Shown here piece after piece: positions 8,639 through 17,969 of a stretch of 64,000 nucleotides of DNA. The position numbers and the translations under genes are program-made. The notes beneath the pieces are model-generated. The model worked only from the letters and a program-made list of their open reading frames with translations, ran no database searches and was not told where the DNA came from. Each line of letters opens with the position of its first letter. Positions within the stretch are counted from its first letter, which is position 1. The stretch comes from Ereboglobus sp. (GTDB lineage: Bacteria > Verrucomicrobiota > Verrucomicrobiia > Opitutales > Opitutaceae): NCBI GenBank assembly GCA_029974595.1, contig JARKRC010000056.1, forward strand, positions 248,001-312,000, in the 5' to 3' direction.

Positions 8639-11600
8639 ATGAAAACATTCACGCTCCTCCCCGCACTGTTTGCATTATCACTGGCGCTGTTGCACACCCT
8701 TGCGCCTAGTCGCCTCGGAGCCGCGGTCACCACCGTCACCATCACCAGCGACTCCACCGCCACGGCTCGCTACACTGTCGCCGCGAGCAACACACTCATC
8801 TTCGACGTATCCGCCGATACCGTTTACACGATCGACAACCTCGCCGCTGCCGCGAACAGCGCAGTAACCCTTGCTGCGAACTCCGTGTTCAAGATCCAAG
8901 GAGGCGGAACCACCGTGTTTACCTCCAACACGGCCACCATTCGCGGTGCCGCCATCAATGCCGTTGCTACTGGCGTCACGATGGATTTCACCAACGTGAT
9001 CTTTGGGGACAAGGCCAACCTCGATCTCGGCAATGCTGGCATAGGCGGCGGTGCATTTATCATCAATCAAGGCGTCCTCACTCTTACCAACGGCGGTTTT
9101 TATGGCAATAAAGGCACTACTTCGGCGCAAAACGGCGGCGCGTTATATCTCGCCAGCTCCAGATGCACCTTAACCGACGTCGTTTTTGAGGGCAACTCCC
9201 ACACGCTATTGGTCGGCGGGGGGATATTTTTCTCCTCGGGCACGCTTCAACTCATCAATGCCCGTTTTGGTGTCCTTGGCGACGCAACACGCGCCAATAA
9301 AGCCGTCCGAGGTGGCGCCATTTATGCCAACGGTGGAATGCTGGACGTCACGAACGGCGAATTTTACGGCAACATCGCAAGCAGCAGTACTGGCGGAGCA
9401 ATCTATGCTGTCGCGAGCGTCACAGGCTCCCTGACAAATGTTGTTTTTGCGGAAAATAGCGCCGGACAGGATGGCGGCGCGCTGGCGTTGCATTCGACTG
9501 CCGGCATCCCGATCACCAGTGCCACCTTCGGTGTCCTGAACGACCCTTCGCGCGGCAACACAGCCGGCGCAAACGGCGGCGCGATTTATCTTGGCTCCGG
9601 ACAGCTGCTGCTCACCAACGCGGAATTTTATGGCAACCGCTCCGGCACCTCGGGCAACGGCTCCGGCGGCGCGATTTTTAGCGGAGCCACATCCACCTCC
9701 GGCACTCTGAGCAACGTGATATTCAAGCAAAACAGCGCCGCGGGCCAGGGTGGCGCGATTTATTGGGGCGGCGGTGGAATGATAATCGACAACGCCCTTT
9801 TCTCCAGCAACACCGCCACCAACGGTGGCGCAATGTCGGTGAACGGCGCCCAAGCCAGCGTCTCACTCATCAACGCAAACTTCACCGACAACGTCGCGAC
9901 CGGTGCCGGCGGTGCGCTCTCCGTGCGGGCAGGCACCGTCCATTTGACCGCCACCGCCAACACAAACTACACCGGCAACACCGCCGCAAGCGAAGGCGGG
10001 TTCCTCCACATCACCGACGGCGGCGTGGTCGACATCCAAGCAACCGTCGGCTCCACACTAACCATCGGCGGGACCAACAGCACCGAAGACACAATCAGCA
10101 GCGGCACACATACCAACACCGTGATCGGCATCAACACCCTTGGCGCCCACGGCAGCGTCATCTTCAAGTCCGACAACTCTGCATATCGTGGCCGAGTTGA
10201 CGTCAATAGCGGCAGCCTTTTGCTCGGCGGCGCCGATGCGAAGCTCGGCGGCCTCATCTCCGTGAAAAACGGCGGCGTTTTCGGCGGATGGGGAACCGTT
10301 GACGTGAACGACGGCGTGAACCGCCACGTCTCCGTCGCCGATGGCGGCACGCTGCAAATCGGCCTCAATGGCGCCACCGGCGGCGCACAAACACTCACCC
10401 TCACCGGCGCACTCGCGATGGCATCCGGCGCAGCCATCACCGGCGACGGCACTCTCGATGTCTCCGGGCCCTCCTCAGGCCTTGTGCTCGGCACAACGGC
10501 GGCCGACAGGATCACCGCCAACATCGCCGCAGGAAAAACCATGGACGTGCGCGGCGCAATTTCCGGCCCCGGCGGACTCGTAAAGTCCGGCGCAGGCCAC
10601 CTCACCCTGGCCAACCCGCTCACAAGCGTGTCTTCGGTTCTCATCACTGGCGGCACCCTTGTAGGAAACCTCGATTCCGTCGCTGCGGTTGGCATCGCCG
10701 GTGCGTCGGTTTATGACGGCAGCCTCGTGCGCACCGCCGGCCAATCCTTCTCGGCCGTCGTCGGCACGATCACCGGCACGCTCTCGCTCACCCAAGGCGC
10801 CGCGCTCAACTTCGATCTCTCCACCCACGCCGCCGCGCAACTCACCACTGGCGCGCTAAACGCCACCGGTGTGACGACAATCGATTTTACCAACATCAAA
10901 AACGGCGCCTACACCATCATCGCAGCCGACAGCCTCCTGGCCGGCAGCTCCAACTTCACGTACACGGTCAACGGTGCATCGCTTTCCGGACGCAACAGCC
11001 TCGATCTCATCTTCGGTGCAAACGACATCTCCATCTACGTAACCATTCTAAACATGCGCGCAACGTGGACCGCCACGAACGGCGGCGTTTGGGACGCCGT
11101 CACGTCAAACTGGAGCACCGCCAGCGACAACTGTTTCAGCAACGGCGACAGCGTCCGCTTCGGCGCCACCGCATCAGGCACCATCGCCATCATCCCCTCA
11201 GGTGTCACCGCGGGTGATATCGAAGTGGCCACGACCGGCACGCTCATCTTTGCCGGAGGCGCGCTCACCACCGACGCCGACTCCGCCTCGGTGGACGGCG
11301 TCGCCGGACTCGTTTCACTCGGCGGCACCACGACCGATGTCACCACCGGCAAACTCGTCAAAAAAGGGGAGGGCACACTCATCCTCGCCAACGCCTCCGG
11401 CACCTTCACGGGCGGTGTCGAAATCAATCAAGGCATCCTCTCATTCAACAACGCCGCGCAACTCGACACCACCGGCACCGACATCCGCTTCACCGGCGCA
11501 GCCGAACTCCGTGCCGACGCCGACATCACCGGCACCTCCGGCGCGCTCGCCAGCGACATCACCATCGCCAACACAAACGCCACCCTCAACACCCAATGGC

Positions 11601-14425
11601 ACATCGTCAACTACACCGGACGCCTTTCCTCGGAAGGCGCCGCCGCCGCGCTCGTCAAAACAGGCGCCGGTTCGCTCGTGCTGCGCGCTACCGACAACTC
11701 CGCATTTGCCGCTCCGCTCACCGTGGCCGCAGGCAGCCTGTTTCTCGCCGACAGCGCGCAACTCGGCGGTGCGCTCACCGTTTCCGCCGGTGCCACGGCG
11801 GGCGGCGACGGCGCCTTCACCGGCAACGTCACAATCGACAACAGCGCGCTTTTCGTCGGCACGCCGCTTGACGTGCCAGCTCCCGGCTCACTCACCATCG
11901 GCGGTGATCTCACGCTCATCGGCGCCGCACGCGTTGATTTTGGCATCCACGACGGCGGGCTTGCCGACACCCTCAACGTCTCCGGCACCATCACCACCGA
12001 CACAGCCGCCAACGTCGTCGGCCTGTCCTTCGGCGTCATTTCCTCCGGCACCTACATGCTCGGCAATGCCGCCAAACTCGCCGACATCGCCAACCTCGAA
12101 CTCAACGGTGTGCGGGCCGAGCCGGATCTCCGCATGAAAGGCGAACTCGCCGCCGCTGCCGACGGCTCCCTGCTCTTCATCTACGAACTGGACGCCTCGC
12201 GCTACATGGAATGGACTGGCGCCAGCGGTATCGCGCGTTGGGATATCGCGCAAAACAACTGGAGCGGCTACAACGGCGATACCAGCGGCCATCTGAAATT
12301 CCAGGATGGCGACACCGTGCGCTTTGCCACCGCCACCGACACCACGATCGACATCGCGGCCGCCGTCACCGTGTCCGACATGCTTGTGAACAACACCGGC
12401 ACGCTCACGTTCACCGGCAAGTCCATCGACACCGGCACGACGGTGAGCGGCTCAATCGTGCAAAACGCCGCTGGCAAGCTCGTGAAAACCGGCGAAGGCG
12501 CGCTCGTGTTTGCCAACACAGCCAACACCTTCATCGGCGGCGTCGAGCTCAATGCCGGCCTGCTCGCCTTCAGCAACACCGCGCAACTCAACACCGCGGG
12601 CGTCGGCATCCGCTTCACCGGCAGCGGCACGTTGCGCACCTTCGCCTCCATGACGCTCGCCGACACCGTCACGCTCGCGGGCACAGGCACAGGCGCCGTG
12701 GCCGCGTTCGATACTGGCGCGAACACCGTCACGGTTGCTGGCAAGATGGCCGGCACTGGCACCCTCGCCAAATTCGGCGCCGGAACCCTCGTGCTCACCA
12801 ACACCGCCAATGTCGCCACCATTGGCTACCACATCGCCGACGGCGCGCTGCAAACCAACGCCGCAGCCCTGAAAACCTCCCGCGTCACCACCACAGCCGT
12901 CGGCACGCTCATCCTCGACCAAAGTGCGGACATCACCTACACTCTTAACATCTCTGGCGCGGGTGCCTTCGAGAAACACGGCGAAGGCGTTCTCACACTC
13001 ACTGGTTCGCTCGGCAACACCGGCGCGACGCGCATTCTCGGCGGCACGCTCAAGGTTGGTGCGAACAACCGGATCAACGCGGCCTCCGCCCTCACCGTTG
13101 GCCCCGGCGCCACGCTCGACATGCGCGGCACCCGCCAGAGCGTCGCCTCGCTCAACCTCGGCGGCGCCCTCCTCATGTCCGCCACCGTCAACTCCACCGC
13201 CGGCGTCATTCTCGGCTCCGATTATTTCAAGGCATCGCAATCCATCACCGGCAACGGCGCCGTTAACATCGCCGTCACCGAAACAGAAGACACTGGATAC
13301 ACGTTTCTCAACGGCTCGGCCCCTACGTCGGTCGTGCTCCTTGAGTCCGTCGACAACACCGCCAATCTCACCTTCAACGTGACCGGCAGCCCTGCCGACG
13401 CCATTTACGGATGGGACGTCACCAAGGACGGCGGCAACTACATCCTCGGCCAGTCACGCATTGTGCCGGTGATTCCCGCGGTCGCCGGCATCAACGCCGC
13501 CTTTCTCATCAACTCCGAATCCGCATTCGACTCGCTTACGCGCCAAATCGCGGCGCTGCGCCGCAGTGAAGGCGGCTACCGCCCCGGCCAGGACTGGTGG
13601 GTGAACGGCTCCTACCGCCACGACACCATTAATGAAACCCTCTACGCCGGCGCGAATGCCAGCACCCGCGGACTGCAAGCCGGTGTGAACCTCGCCAACA
13701 ATGTCAAACTCCGCGGCAGCAAATCCTCCTCCGCTTCCTCATGGGTGGGCGGCGTCTTCTTTGATTACATGGAATCGACCATGGACATGCGCGACGCCGA
13801 CGCCACCACCACGACGCACGGCGGTGGCCTATACCTGGGCTATAGCCACAACAACGCCTTCCACTTCGACGCCATCGTGCGCGTCATCGCAGGCAACTAC
13901 ATGATCCAAGTCCCCGGAGTCCCCGATCTCAAATTGGGAATCACCGGCGTGGGCGCGTCGGTGAAGATGGGATACACGCTCAAGACCAAGTCCGGCTGGA
14001 TTGTCGAACCGCACGCCCAGTTTGCCTGGAGCACCATGAGCGCGGAAAAACTCACAGACCAAGCCCATCGCACCTTCGAAGTCGGCAACCTCAATTCCTT
14101 CCGTGAACGCATGGGCTTCGAATTCTCGAAACATATTATGTTTGGCAAAAAGACGATGTTCAGCCCCAGCCTGCGCATCGCCTACGATTACGAATTCAAG
14201 GGCACGAACAGCGTAAGCGTTGCCCGCTACTACGCGGCTGACCGCACCAAGCTCCGCGACCGCTATGATTACACCGACGACTTCACCGGCGGATCGCTCG
14301 CTCTCGGCGGCGGCGCGGTGTTGCGCATCGGCAACCATCTCTCCCTCTGGGCCGACGCTTCCGCCAAGCTCGGCGGCAAGCTCGAAGACTACACTATCAA
14401 CCTCGGCGTGGCCTTGCACTGGTAA
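8639..14425 (+). CDS. Giant autotransporter with Chlamydia-Pmp-like passenger repeats
   Basis: A 1928-aa protein with a signal peptide (1 to about 29), a long beta-solenoid passenger and a C-terminal autotransporter barrel (about 1655-1928) ending in an aromatic residue (NLGVALHW). The first ~450 residues repeat GGA(I/L/M) and FxxN motifs (FYGNIASSSTGGAIY, FAENSAGQDGGAL, FKQNSAAGQGGAIY), the hallmark of chlamydial polymorphic membrane proteins. The middle has passenger-associated transport repeats (KLVKKGEGTLILAN, KLVKTGEGALVFAN). A module of about 160 residues starting near 806 (RATWTATNGG) is repeated near 1189 (MEWTGASG), which suggests internal duplication. It probably displays a surface adhesin, a substrate-binding filament or a scaffold for the adjacent glycan locus. 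The gap to the TonB receptor is 40 nt. Confidence 0.9.
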   Translation: MKTFTLLPALFALSLALLHTLAPSRLGAAVTTVTITSDSTATARYTVAASNTLIFDVSADTVYTIDNLAAAANSAVTLAANSVFKIQGGGTTVFTSNTATIRGAAINAVATGVTMDFTNVIFGDKANLDLGNAGIGGGAFIINQGVLTLTNGGFYGNKGTTSAQNGGALYLASSRCTLTDVVFEGNSHTLLVGGGIFFSSGTLQLINARFGVLGDATRANKAVRGGAIYANGGMLDVTNGEFYGNIASSSTGGAIYAVASVTGSLTNVVFAENSAGQDGGALALHSTAGIPITSATFGVLNDPSRGNTAGANGGAIYLGSGQLLLTNAEFYGNRSGTSGNGSGGAIFSGATSTSGTLSNVIFKQNSAAGQGGAIYWGGGGMIIDNALFSSNTATNGGAMSVNGAQASVSLINANFTDNVATGAGGALSVRAGTVHLTATANTNYTGNTAASEGGFLHITDGGVVDIQATVGSTLTIGGTNSTEDTISSGTHTNTVIGINTLGAHGSVIFKSDNSAYRGRVDVNSGSLLLGGADAKLGGLISVKNGGVFGGWGTVDVNDGVNRHVSVADGGTLQIGLNGATGGAQTLTLTGALAMASGAAITGDGTLDVSGPSSGLVLGTTAADRITANIAAGKTMDVRGAISGPGGLVKSGAGHLTLANPLTSVSSVLITGGTLVGNLDSVAAVGIAGASVYDGSLVRTAGQSFSAVVGTITGTLSLTQGAALNFDLSTHAAAQLTTGALNATGVTTIDFTNIKNGAYTIIAADSLLAGSSNFTYTVNGASLSGRNSLDLIFGANDISIYVTILNMRATWTATNGGVWDAVTSNWSTASDNCFSNGDSVRFGATASGTIAIIPSGVTAGDIEVATTGTLIFAGGALTTDADSASVDGVAGLVSLGGTTTDVTTGKLVKKGEGTLILANASGTFTGGVEINQGILSFNNAAQLDTTGTDIRFTGAAELRADADITGTSGALASDITIANTNATLNTQWHIVNYTGRLSSEGAAAALVKTGAGSLVLRATDNSAFAAPLTVAAGSLFLADSAQLGGALTVSAGATAGGDGAFTGNVTIDNSALFVGTPLDVPAPGSLTIGGDLTLIGAARVDFGIHDGGLADTLNVSGTITTDTAANVVGLSFGVISSGTYMLGNAAKLADIANLELNGVRAEPDLRMKGELAAAADGSLLFIYELDASRYMEWTGASGIARWDIAQNNWSGYNGDTSGHLKFQDGDTVRFATATDTTIDIAAAVTVSDMLVNNTGTLTFTGKSIDTGTTVSGSIVQNAAGKLVKTGEGALVFANTANTFIGGVELNAGLLAFSNTAQLNTAGVGIRFTGSGTLRTFASMTLADTVTLAGTGTGAVAAFDTGANTVTVAGKMAGTGTLAKFGAGTLVLTNTANVATIGYHIADGALQTNAAALKTSRVTTTAVGTLILDQSADITYTLNISGAGAFEKHGEGVLTLTGSLGNTGATRILGGTLKVGANNRINAASALTVGPGATLDMRGTRQSVASLNLGGALLMSATVNSTAGVILGSDYFKASQSITGNGAVNIAVTETEDTGYTFLNGSAPTSVVLLESVDNTANLTFNVTGSPADAIYGWDVTKDGGNYILGQSRIVPVIPAVAGINAAFLINSESAFDSLTRQIAALRRSEGGYRPGQDWWVNGSYRHDTINETLYAGANASTRGLQAGVNLANNVKLRGSKSSSASSWVGGVFFDYMESTMDMRDADATTTTHGGGLYLGYSHNNAFHFDAIVRVIAGNYMIQVPGVPDLKLGITGVGASVKMGYTLKTKSGWIVEPHAQFAWSTMSAEKLTDQAHRTFEVGNLNSFRERMGFEFSKHIMFGKKTMFSPSLRIAYDYEFKGTNSVSVARYYAADRTKLRDRYDYTDDFTGGSLALGGGAVLRIGNHLSLWADASAKLGGKLEDYTINLGVALHW

Positions 14426-14460
14426 GGGCAAATTATTGCGCGGACACATTCTGATTCCCT

Positions 14461-15804
14461 ATGAGCCCAAGAATCGTCCTCATTGGCGTATTCGCCATCC
14501 TTGCGACGACCGCCGGCCTGTCCGCGCCAAGTTTGCCGCCGGTGTCGCTCGATCCGGTTGTCCTGCCGCAAGTCGCCCCGGAGGAAGTCGGACTGTCCCG
14601 CGCCGTGTTGGAAAAAATCAACGTCGAATGCCAAAAGGCAATCGACGAGGGCCTCATTCCAGGCTCCGTGGTTTGTGTTGGTCGTCATGGGAAAATCGCA
14701 TGGTTTAAGGCCTATGGCAACCGGTGGGTGGCCGCTAGGAATCGCGACGCAATCCCGATGACTGCCGACACCGTGTTTGATCTCGCATCCATCACCAAGC
14801 CTGTGGCCGTGGCTACCTCCATCATGGTGCTGGTTGATCAGGGAAAACTCAACGTGGACGACAAGGCCGCCCAATACCTTGATGAATACAAGACCCCGGC
14901 AAAAGAGGACATCACCATCCGCCAGATGCTGACGCATACAGCAGGACTGGGCGGCCTGCATATCCTTAGCGATTCCCCTCTGACGGCTCAAACTGCCACG
15001 GCGGACGCAGCTTCTTCCGCCGAACAAGCCGCGGCCCGCCTGTCTCCTCCCTCGGAACTTCCGACCGCCCCGCGCGACGAGGTGGTGCGGCTCCTGTCAT
15101 CCCGGCTCATTGCAAAGCCGGGGGAAAAATATTTCTATTCCGGGGCAAATATGGACACGCTCGCCGTTTTGCTTGAACGCGTCTCGGGAAGGGACGTGAC
15201 CGCTTTTGCGCGCGAAAATATTTTTCAGCCCCTTGGAATGCTGGACACGGGTTATCTGCCCGGCGTGGAATTGCGCCGTCGCGCAGCGCCGACCCGGATG
15301 GATGGGCTCAACACCGGCAGGGTTCGCGACCCCTATACTATCGCGAAAGGCGGCGTCAGCGGCGGCGCGGGCCTGTTCTCCACGGCAAACGATCTCGCCG
15401 TCTTTGCCGCCACGATGCTGAACCGCGGCCAGTTGCCGGCGCACACCGGGCGAGCCACCCGCATTTTCACTCCGAAAACCGCGGCGCTCATGACCACGCG
15501 CGGCACCGGCGCCGCCGCGGAGCGCGCCCTTGGTTGGGGAATGGGGCCGGCTCACACCGAAAAAATGTCCGATGTTTCCTACTACCACGGCGGTTTCGAC
15601 GGCACTTACATGCAAATTGACCCTGCTCATGATGTTTTCGTCATATTTCTAAGCAATCGCATGCATGTGAAAAAAGGGGCGGAGCGCGCATCGCTAATCC
15701 CCGTCTATCAAATTGCCGGACGCATTGGCAGCATCGCCGTGGACGCGATCATCGACTCCACCTCCGAGTCCGCTACCGGTCGTAAAACAGGAGGAGGCCT
15801 TTGA
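14461..15804 (+). CDS. Secreted beta-lactamase-fold serine hydrolase (class C/esterase-like)
   Basis: A 447-aa protein with a signal peptide (about 1-22) and the serine beta-lactamase/D-alanyl-D-alanine-carboxypeptidase fold. Motifs are SITK (110-113, nucleophile Ser and Lys), a YSGAN segment in the place of the YxN motif, and YHGGFDG in the place of the KTG/HxG motif. Short starts with this signature are more often esterases or peptidases than antibiotic-degrading enzymes. A deacylase or esterase role on decorated glycans would suit the location, but that is inference. It is only 35 nt after the autotransporter and probably co-transcribed. Confidence 0.88.
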   Translation: MSPRIVLIGVFAILATTAGLSAPSLPPVSLDPVVLPQVAPEEVGLSRAVLEKINVECQKAIDEGLIPGSVVCVGRHGKIAWFKAYGNRWVAARNRDAIPMTADTVFDLASITKPVAVATSIMVLVDQGKLNVDDKAAQYLDEYKTPAKEDITIRQMLTHTAGLGGLHILSDSPLTAQTATADAASSAEQAAARLSPPSELPTAPRDEVVRLLSSRLIAKPGEKYFYSGANMDTLAVLLERVSGRDVTAFARENIFQPLGMLDTGYLPGVELRRRAAPTRMDGLNTGRVRDPYTIAKGGVSGGAGLFSTANDLAVFAATMLNRGQLPAHTGRATRIFTPKTAALMTTRGTGAAAERALGWGMGPAHTEKMSDVSYYHGGFDGTYMQIDPAHDVFVIFLSNRMHVKKGAERASLIPVYQIAGRIGSIAVDAIIDSTSESATGRKTGGGL

Positions 15805-15904
15805 TTTCCCGGCGCATTTGAAGCACGACAGAAAAACAGTGCGTCATCAGCGCAAGTTGGCGGCTCAATCCAAAACTCATTCCGCAATCCAAAATCCCAA
15901 CTCC

Positions 15905-16564
15905 ATGTTCCCACAACCGCTCGCCCAATCCATCCAAACCGCCGGGGTCATCGCCGTGCTCGTCATCGATGATCCTGCCGACGCCGCGCCAGCCGCCGCC
16001 GCTCTTTCCGCCGGCGGCATCAATGCCATCGAGCTGACGCTGCGCACGCCCTCCGCCCTGGAGTCGCTTGCCGCCATCAAAAAGCACGCGCCGCAAATGC
16101 TCATCGGCGCGGGCACCGTGCTCACGCCCGCGCAGCTCATGCAGGCGCGCGATGCCGGCGCGGATTTCGCCGTCGCGCCCGGTTGCAATGCCCGCGTGCT
16201 CGCCGCCGCTGCCGAAGCCGGGGTGCCTTTCGCCCCCGGCATCGCCACGCCCAGCGACATCGAGGTCGCGCTCGAATTCGGATGCCGCCTCCTGAAGTTT
16301 TTCCCCGCCGAGCCCTCCGGCGGGCTCGCCTACCTGAAAAACATGAGCGCGCCCTACGCGCATCTGGGTCTGCGGTATATCCCGCTTGGCGGCATCAACA
16401 ATGACACTGCCGGCGCATGGCTCGCGGATCCGTTGATTGCCGCGCTCGGCGGTTCGTGGATTGCGCCGCGCAATCTTATCCAGGCCCGCGATTGGGCTGC
16501 CATCAAACAACGCGCCGCTGAAGTCGCGACGATCATCCGCGCCACAAGGAAAATTGAGAATTAA
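15905..16564 (+). CDS. eda: 2-keto-3-deoxy-6-phosphogluconate (KDPG) aldolase
   Basis: The ORF track extends to 15713, which overlaps the previous gene. ATG 15905 (MFPQPLAQ) gives 219 aa, the usual family length, and is preferred. It matches the class I aldolase pattern of Eda: ELTLRTP, VGAGTV-like GAGTVLTPAQL, APGCNARVL, FAPGIATPSDIE, then LKFFPAEPSGG with the Schiff-base Lys, and PLGGI and GGSWIA in the phosphate-binding loops. It splits KDPG into pyruvate and glyceraldehyde 3-phosphate in the cytoplasm. The KDG kinase follows after a palindromic spacer, so the two make the lower end of an acid-sugar pathway. Confidence 0.93.
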   Translation: MFPQPLAQSIQTAGVIAVLVIDDPADAAPAAAALSAGGINAIELTLRTPSALESLAAIKKHAPQMLIGAGTVLTPAQLMQARDAGADFAVAPGCNARVLAAAAEAGVPFAPGIATPSDIEVALEFGCRLLKFFPAEPSGGLAYLKNMSAPYAHLGLRYIPLGGINNDTAGAWLADPLIAALGGSWIAPRNLIQARDWAAIKQRAAEVATIIRATRKIEN

Positions 16565-16735
16565 GATTTAAGAATTAAGAAGCGGGGCCTTCGGCCCGAC
16601 ACTGCTCGCTCCGCTCGCAAAATACAATGAACCACTCATTCGCCATCTTCCCTCTTTCTTATACCGCGCGCGGAGCGCGCCCTGTCACCGCCGCAGGCGG
16701 TCACTTCTTAATTCATAATTTTTAATTCTTAATTT
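16557..16735. repeat. Palindromic element with AT-rich terminal inverted repeats
   Basis: It starts AATTAAG/ATTTAAG/AATTAAGAAG and ends with the inverted form CTTCTTAATT...AATTCTTAATT. The interior holds short GC hairpins (GGGCCTTCGGCCC, GCGCGCGGAGCGCGC, ACCGCCGCAGGCGGT). It lies between eda and the KDG kinase gene and overlaps the eda stop codon. This looks like a MITE/REP-type insertion and could alter read-through between the two genes. Confidence 0.65.
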
Positions 16736-16742
16736 CTTTCAC

Positions 16743-17834
16743 ATGAACACCATCGTAACTTTCGGAGAAATCATGGGCCGCCTGTGCCCGCCCGGCTATC
16801 TGCGCTTCATTCAAAGCATGCCCGGCACGCTTGAACTCACCTTTGCGGGAGCCGAGGCAAATGTCGCCGCCTCGCTCGCGATCTTCGGCGCGCCCGCCCG
16901 CTTCGTCACCGCGATTCCCGACAATGTGATCGGCGACGCCTGCGTGCAAAACCTGCGCGGCCTCGGCGTGGACACATCGCGCATACTGCGCACAAAGACC
17001 GGACGCCTCGGCCTCTACTTTGTCGAAAAGGGCGCGAACCAGCGGCCGAGCAATGTTATTTACGACCGCTCCCACAGCGCCATCGCGGAGACGCCCGCCG
17101 GCAAATTCGACTGGCCCGCGATCTTCTCCGGAGCCGGCTGGCTGCATCTCACCGGCATCACGCCCGCGCTCTCGCGCATCGCGTTTGAATCCGCGCTCGC
17201 CGCCGCCCGCGCAGCGAAGGCCGCGGGAATCCCGGTGTCCTGCGACCTCAACTTTCGCAAGAAACTCTGGCAATGGGAACCCGGCACGACCGCCGCCGCG
17301 CTCGCGCGCCGCTGCATGGGCGAACTGCTTCCCTATGTCGATGTGGCAATCGCCAACGAAGAGGACGCGTCCGATGTGCTCGGCATTCACGCCGAGGGCA
17401 ATGACATCGAGGGCGGCAGGCTGGCGATTGAACGCTACCCGCAGGTCGCGCGCGAGATCACGCGCCTGTTTCCCAATATCAAAAAAGTCGCCATCACCCT
17501 GCGTGAAAGCATTTCGGCGACGCACAACAACTGGGGCGCCATGCTCTACGACGCCGGCAGCGACAGCGCCAGTTTTGCGCCGTTGCACGACGACGCCTAT
17601 CGCGCCTACGAAATCCGAAACATCGTGGATCGCGTCGGCGGGGGCGACAGCTTCGCGGCGGGCCTCGTCTTTGCGCTCAACACGCCGGAGCTCGCCGCGC
17701 CGCAGAGCGCGATTGCCTTCGCCGTCGCGGCCTCGTGCCTCGCGCATTCCATCGAGGGCGACTTCAATTTTAGCACCCGCGCCGAGGTCGAGTCGCTCAT
17801 GCGCGGCAGCGCGTCGGGAAGGGTCGTGCGTTGA
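16743..17834 (+). CDS. kdgK: 2-keto-3-deoxygluconate kinase, PfkB family
   Basis: A 363-aa ribokinase/PfkB-fold sugar kinase. It has the N-terminal FGEIMGRLCPPG, a substrate-side motif FAGAEANVAASLAIFG, and the C-terminal PfkB signature DRVGGGDSFAAGLV (about 298-311) with the catalytic Asp and anion-hole glycines. KdgK members phosphorylate KDG to KDPG, the substrate of the aldolase just upstream. At 363 aa it is longer than E. coli KdgK, as many family members are. The neighbourhood supports KDG, but 2-keto-3-deoxygalactonate or a related acid is possible. Confidence 0.88.
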   Translation: MNTIVTFGEIMGRLCPPGYLRFIQSMPGTLELTFAGAEANVAASLAIFGAPARFVTAIPDNVIGDACVQNLRGLGVDTSRILRTKTGRLGLYFVEKGANQRPSNVIYDRSHSAIAETPAGKFDWPAIFSGAGWLHLTGITPALSRIAFESALAAARAAKAAGIPVSCDLNFRKKLWQWEPGTTAAALARRCMGELLPYVDVAIANEEDASDVLGIHAEGNDIEGGRLAIERYPQVAREITRLFPNIKKVAITLRESISATHNNWGAMLYDAGSDSASFAPLHDDAYRAYEIRNIVDRVGGGDSFAAGLVFALNTPELAAPQSAIAFAVAASCLAHSIEGDFNFSTRAEVESLMRGSASGRVVR

Positions 17835-17847
17835 GACCCTGCCAATT

Positions 17848-17871
17848 ATGCGCACCAGAGATAAATATTTT
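17848..17871 (+). promoter_or_regulatory. Candidate operator shared with the glycosidase promoter (copy 2)
   Basis: ATGCGCACCAGAGATAAATA plus TTTT lies in the 135-nt gap before the flavoprotein gene and matches 3163-3185 closely. Two further TGCGCA sites follow at 17915 and 17931; the last reads ATGCGCATAAA, as at 3064. Clustering of the same core in two promoter regions suggests common control, probably by the AraC regulator. Function is inferred only. Confidence 0.45.
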
Positions 17872-17969
17872 ATTGCGTAGGGTAAGTCATTCGCCGTGAA
17901 GCGGAGCGGCTCCCTGCGCATTCTGGAAGATGCGCATAAAGCAAAAACTGTGAAAACGTCCTTCCAACC

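Noticed and set aside
14461-15804. Antibiotic-resistance beta-lactamase
   Set aside because: Motifs (SITK, YSGAN, HGG) and the glycan-locus context fit an esterase/peptidase of the same fold better; no evidence for drug hydrolysis.
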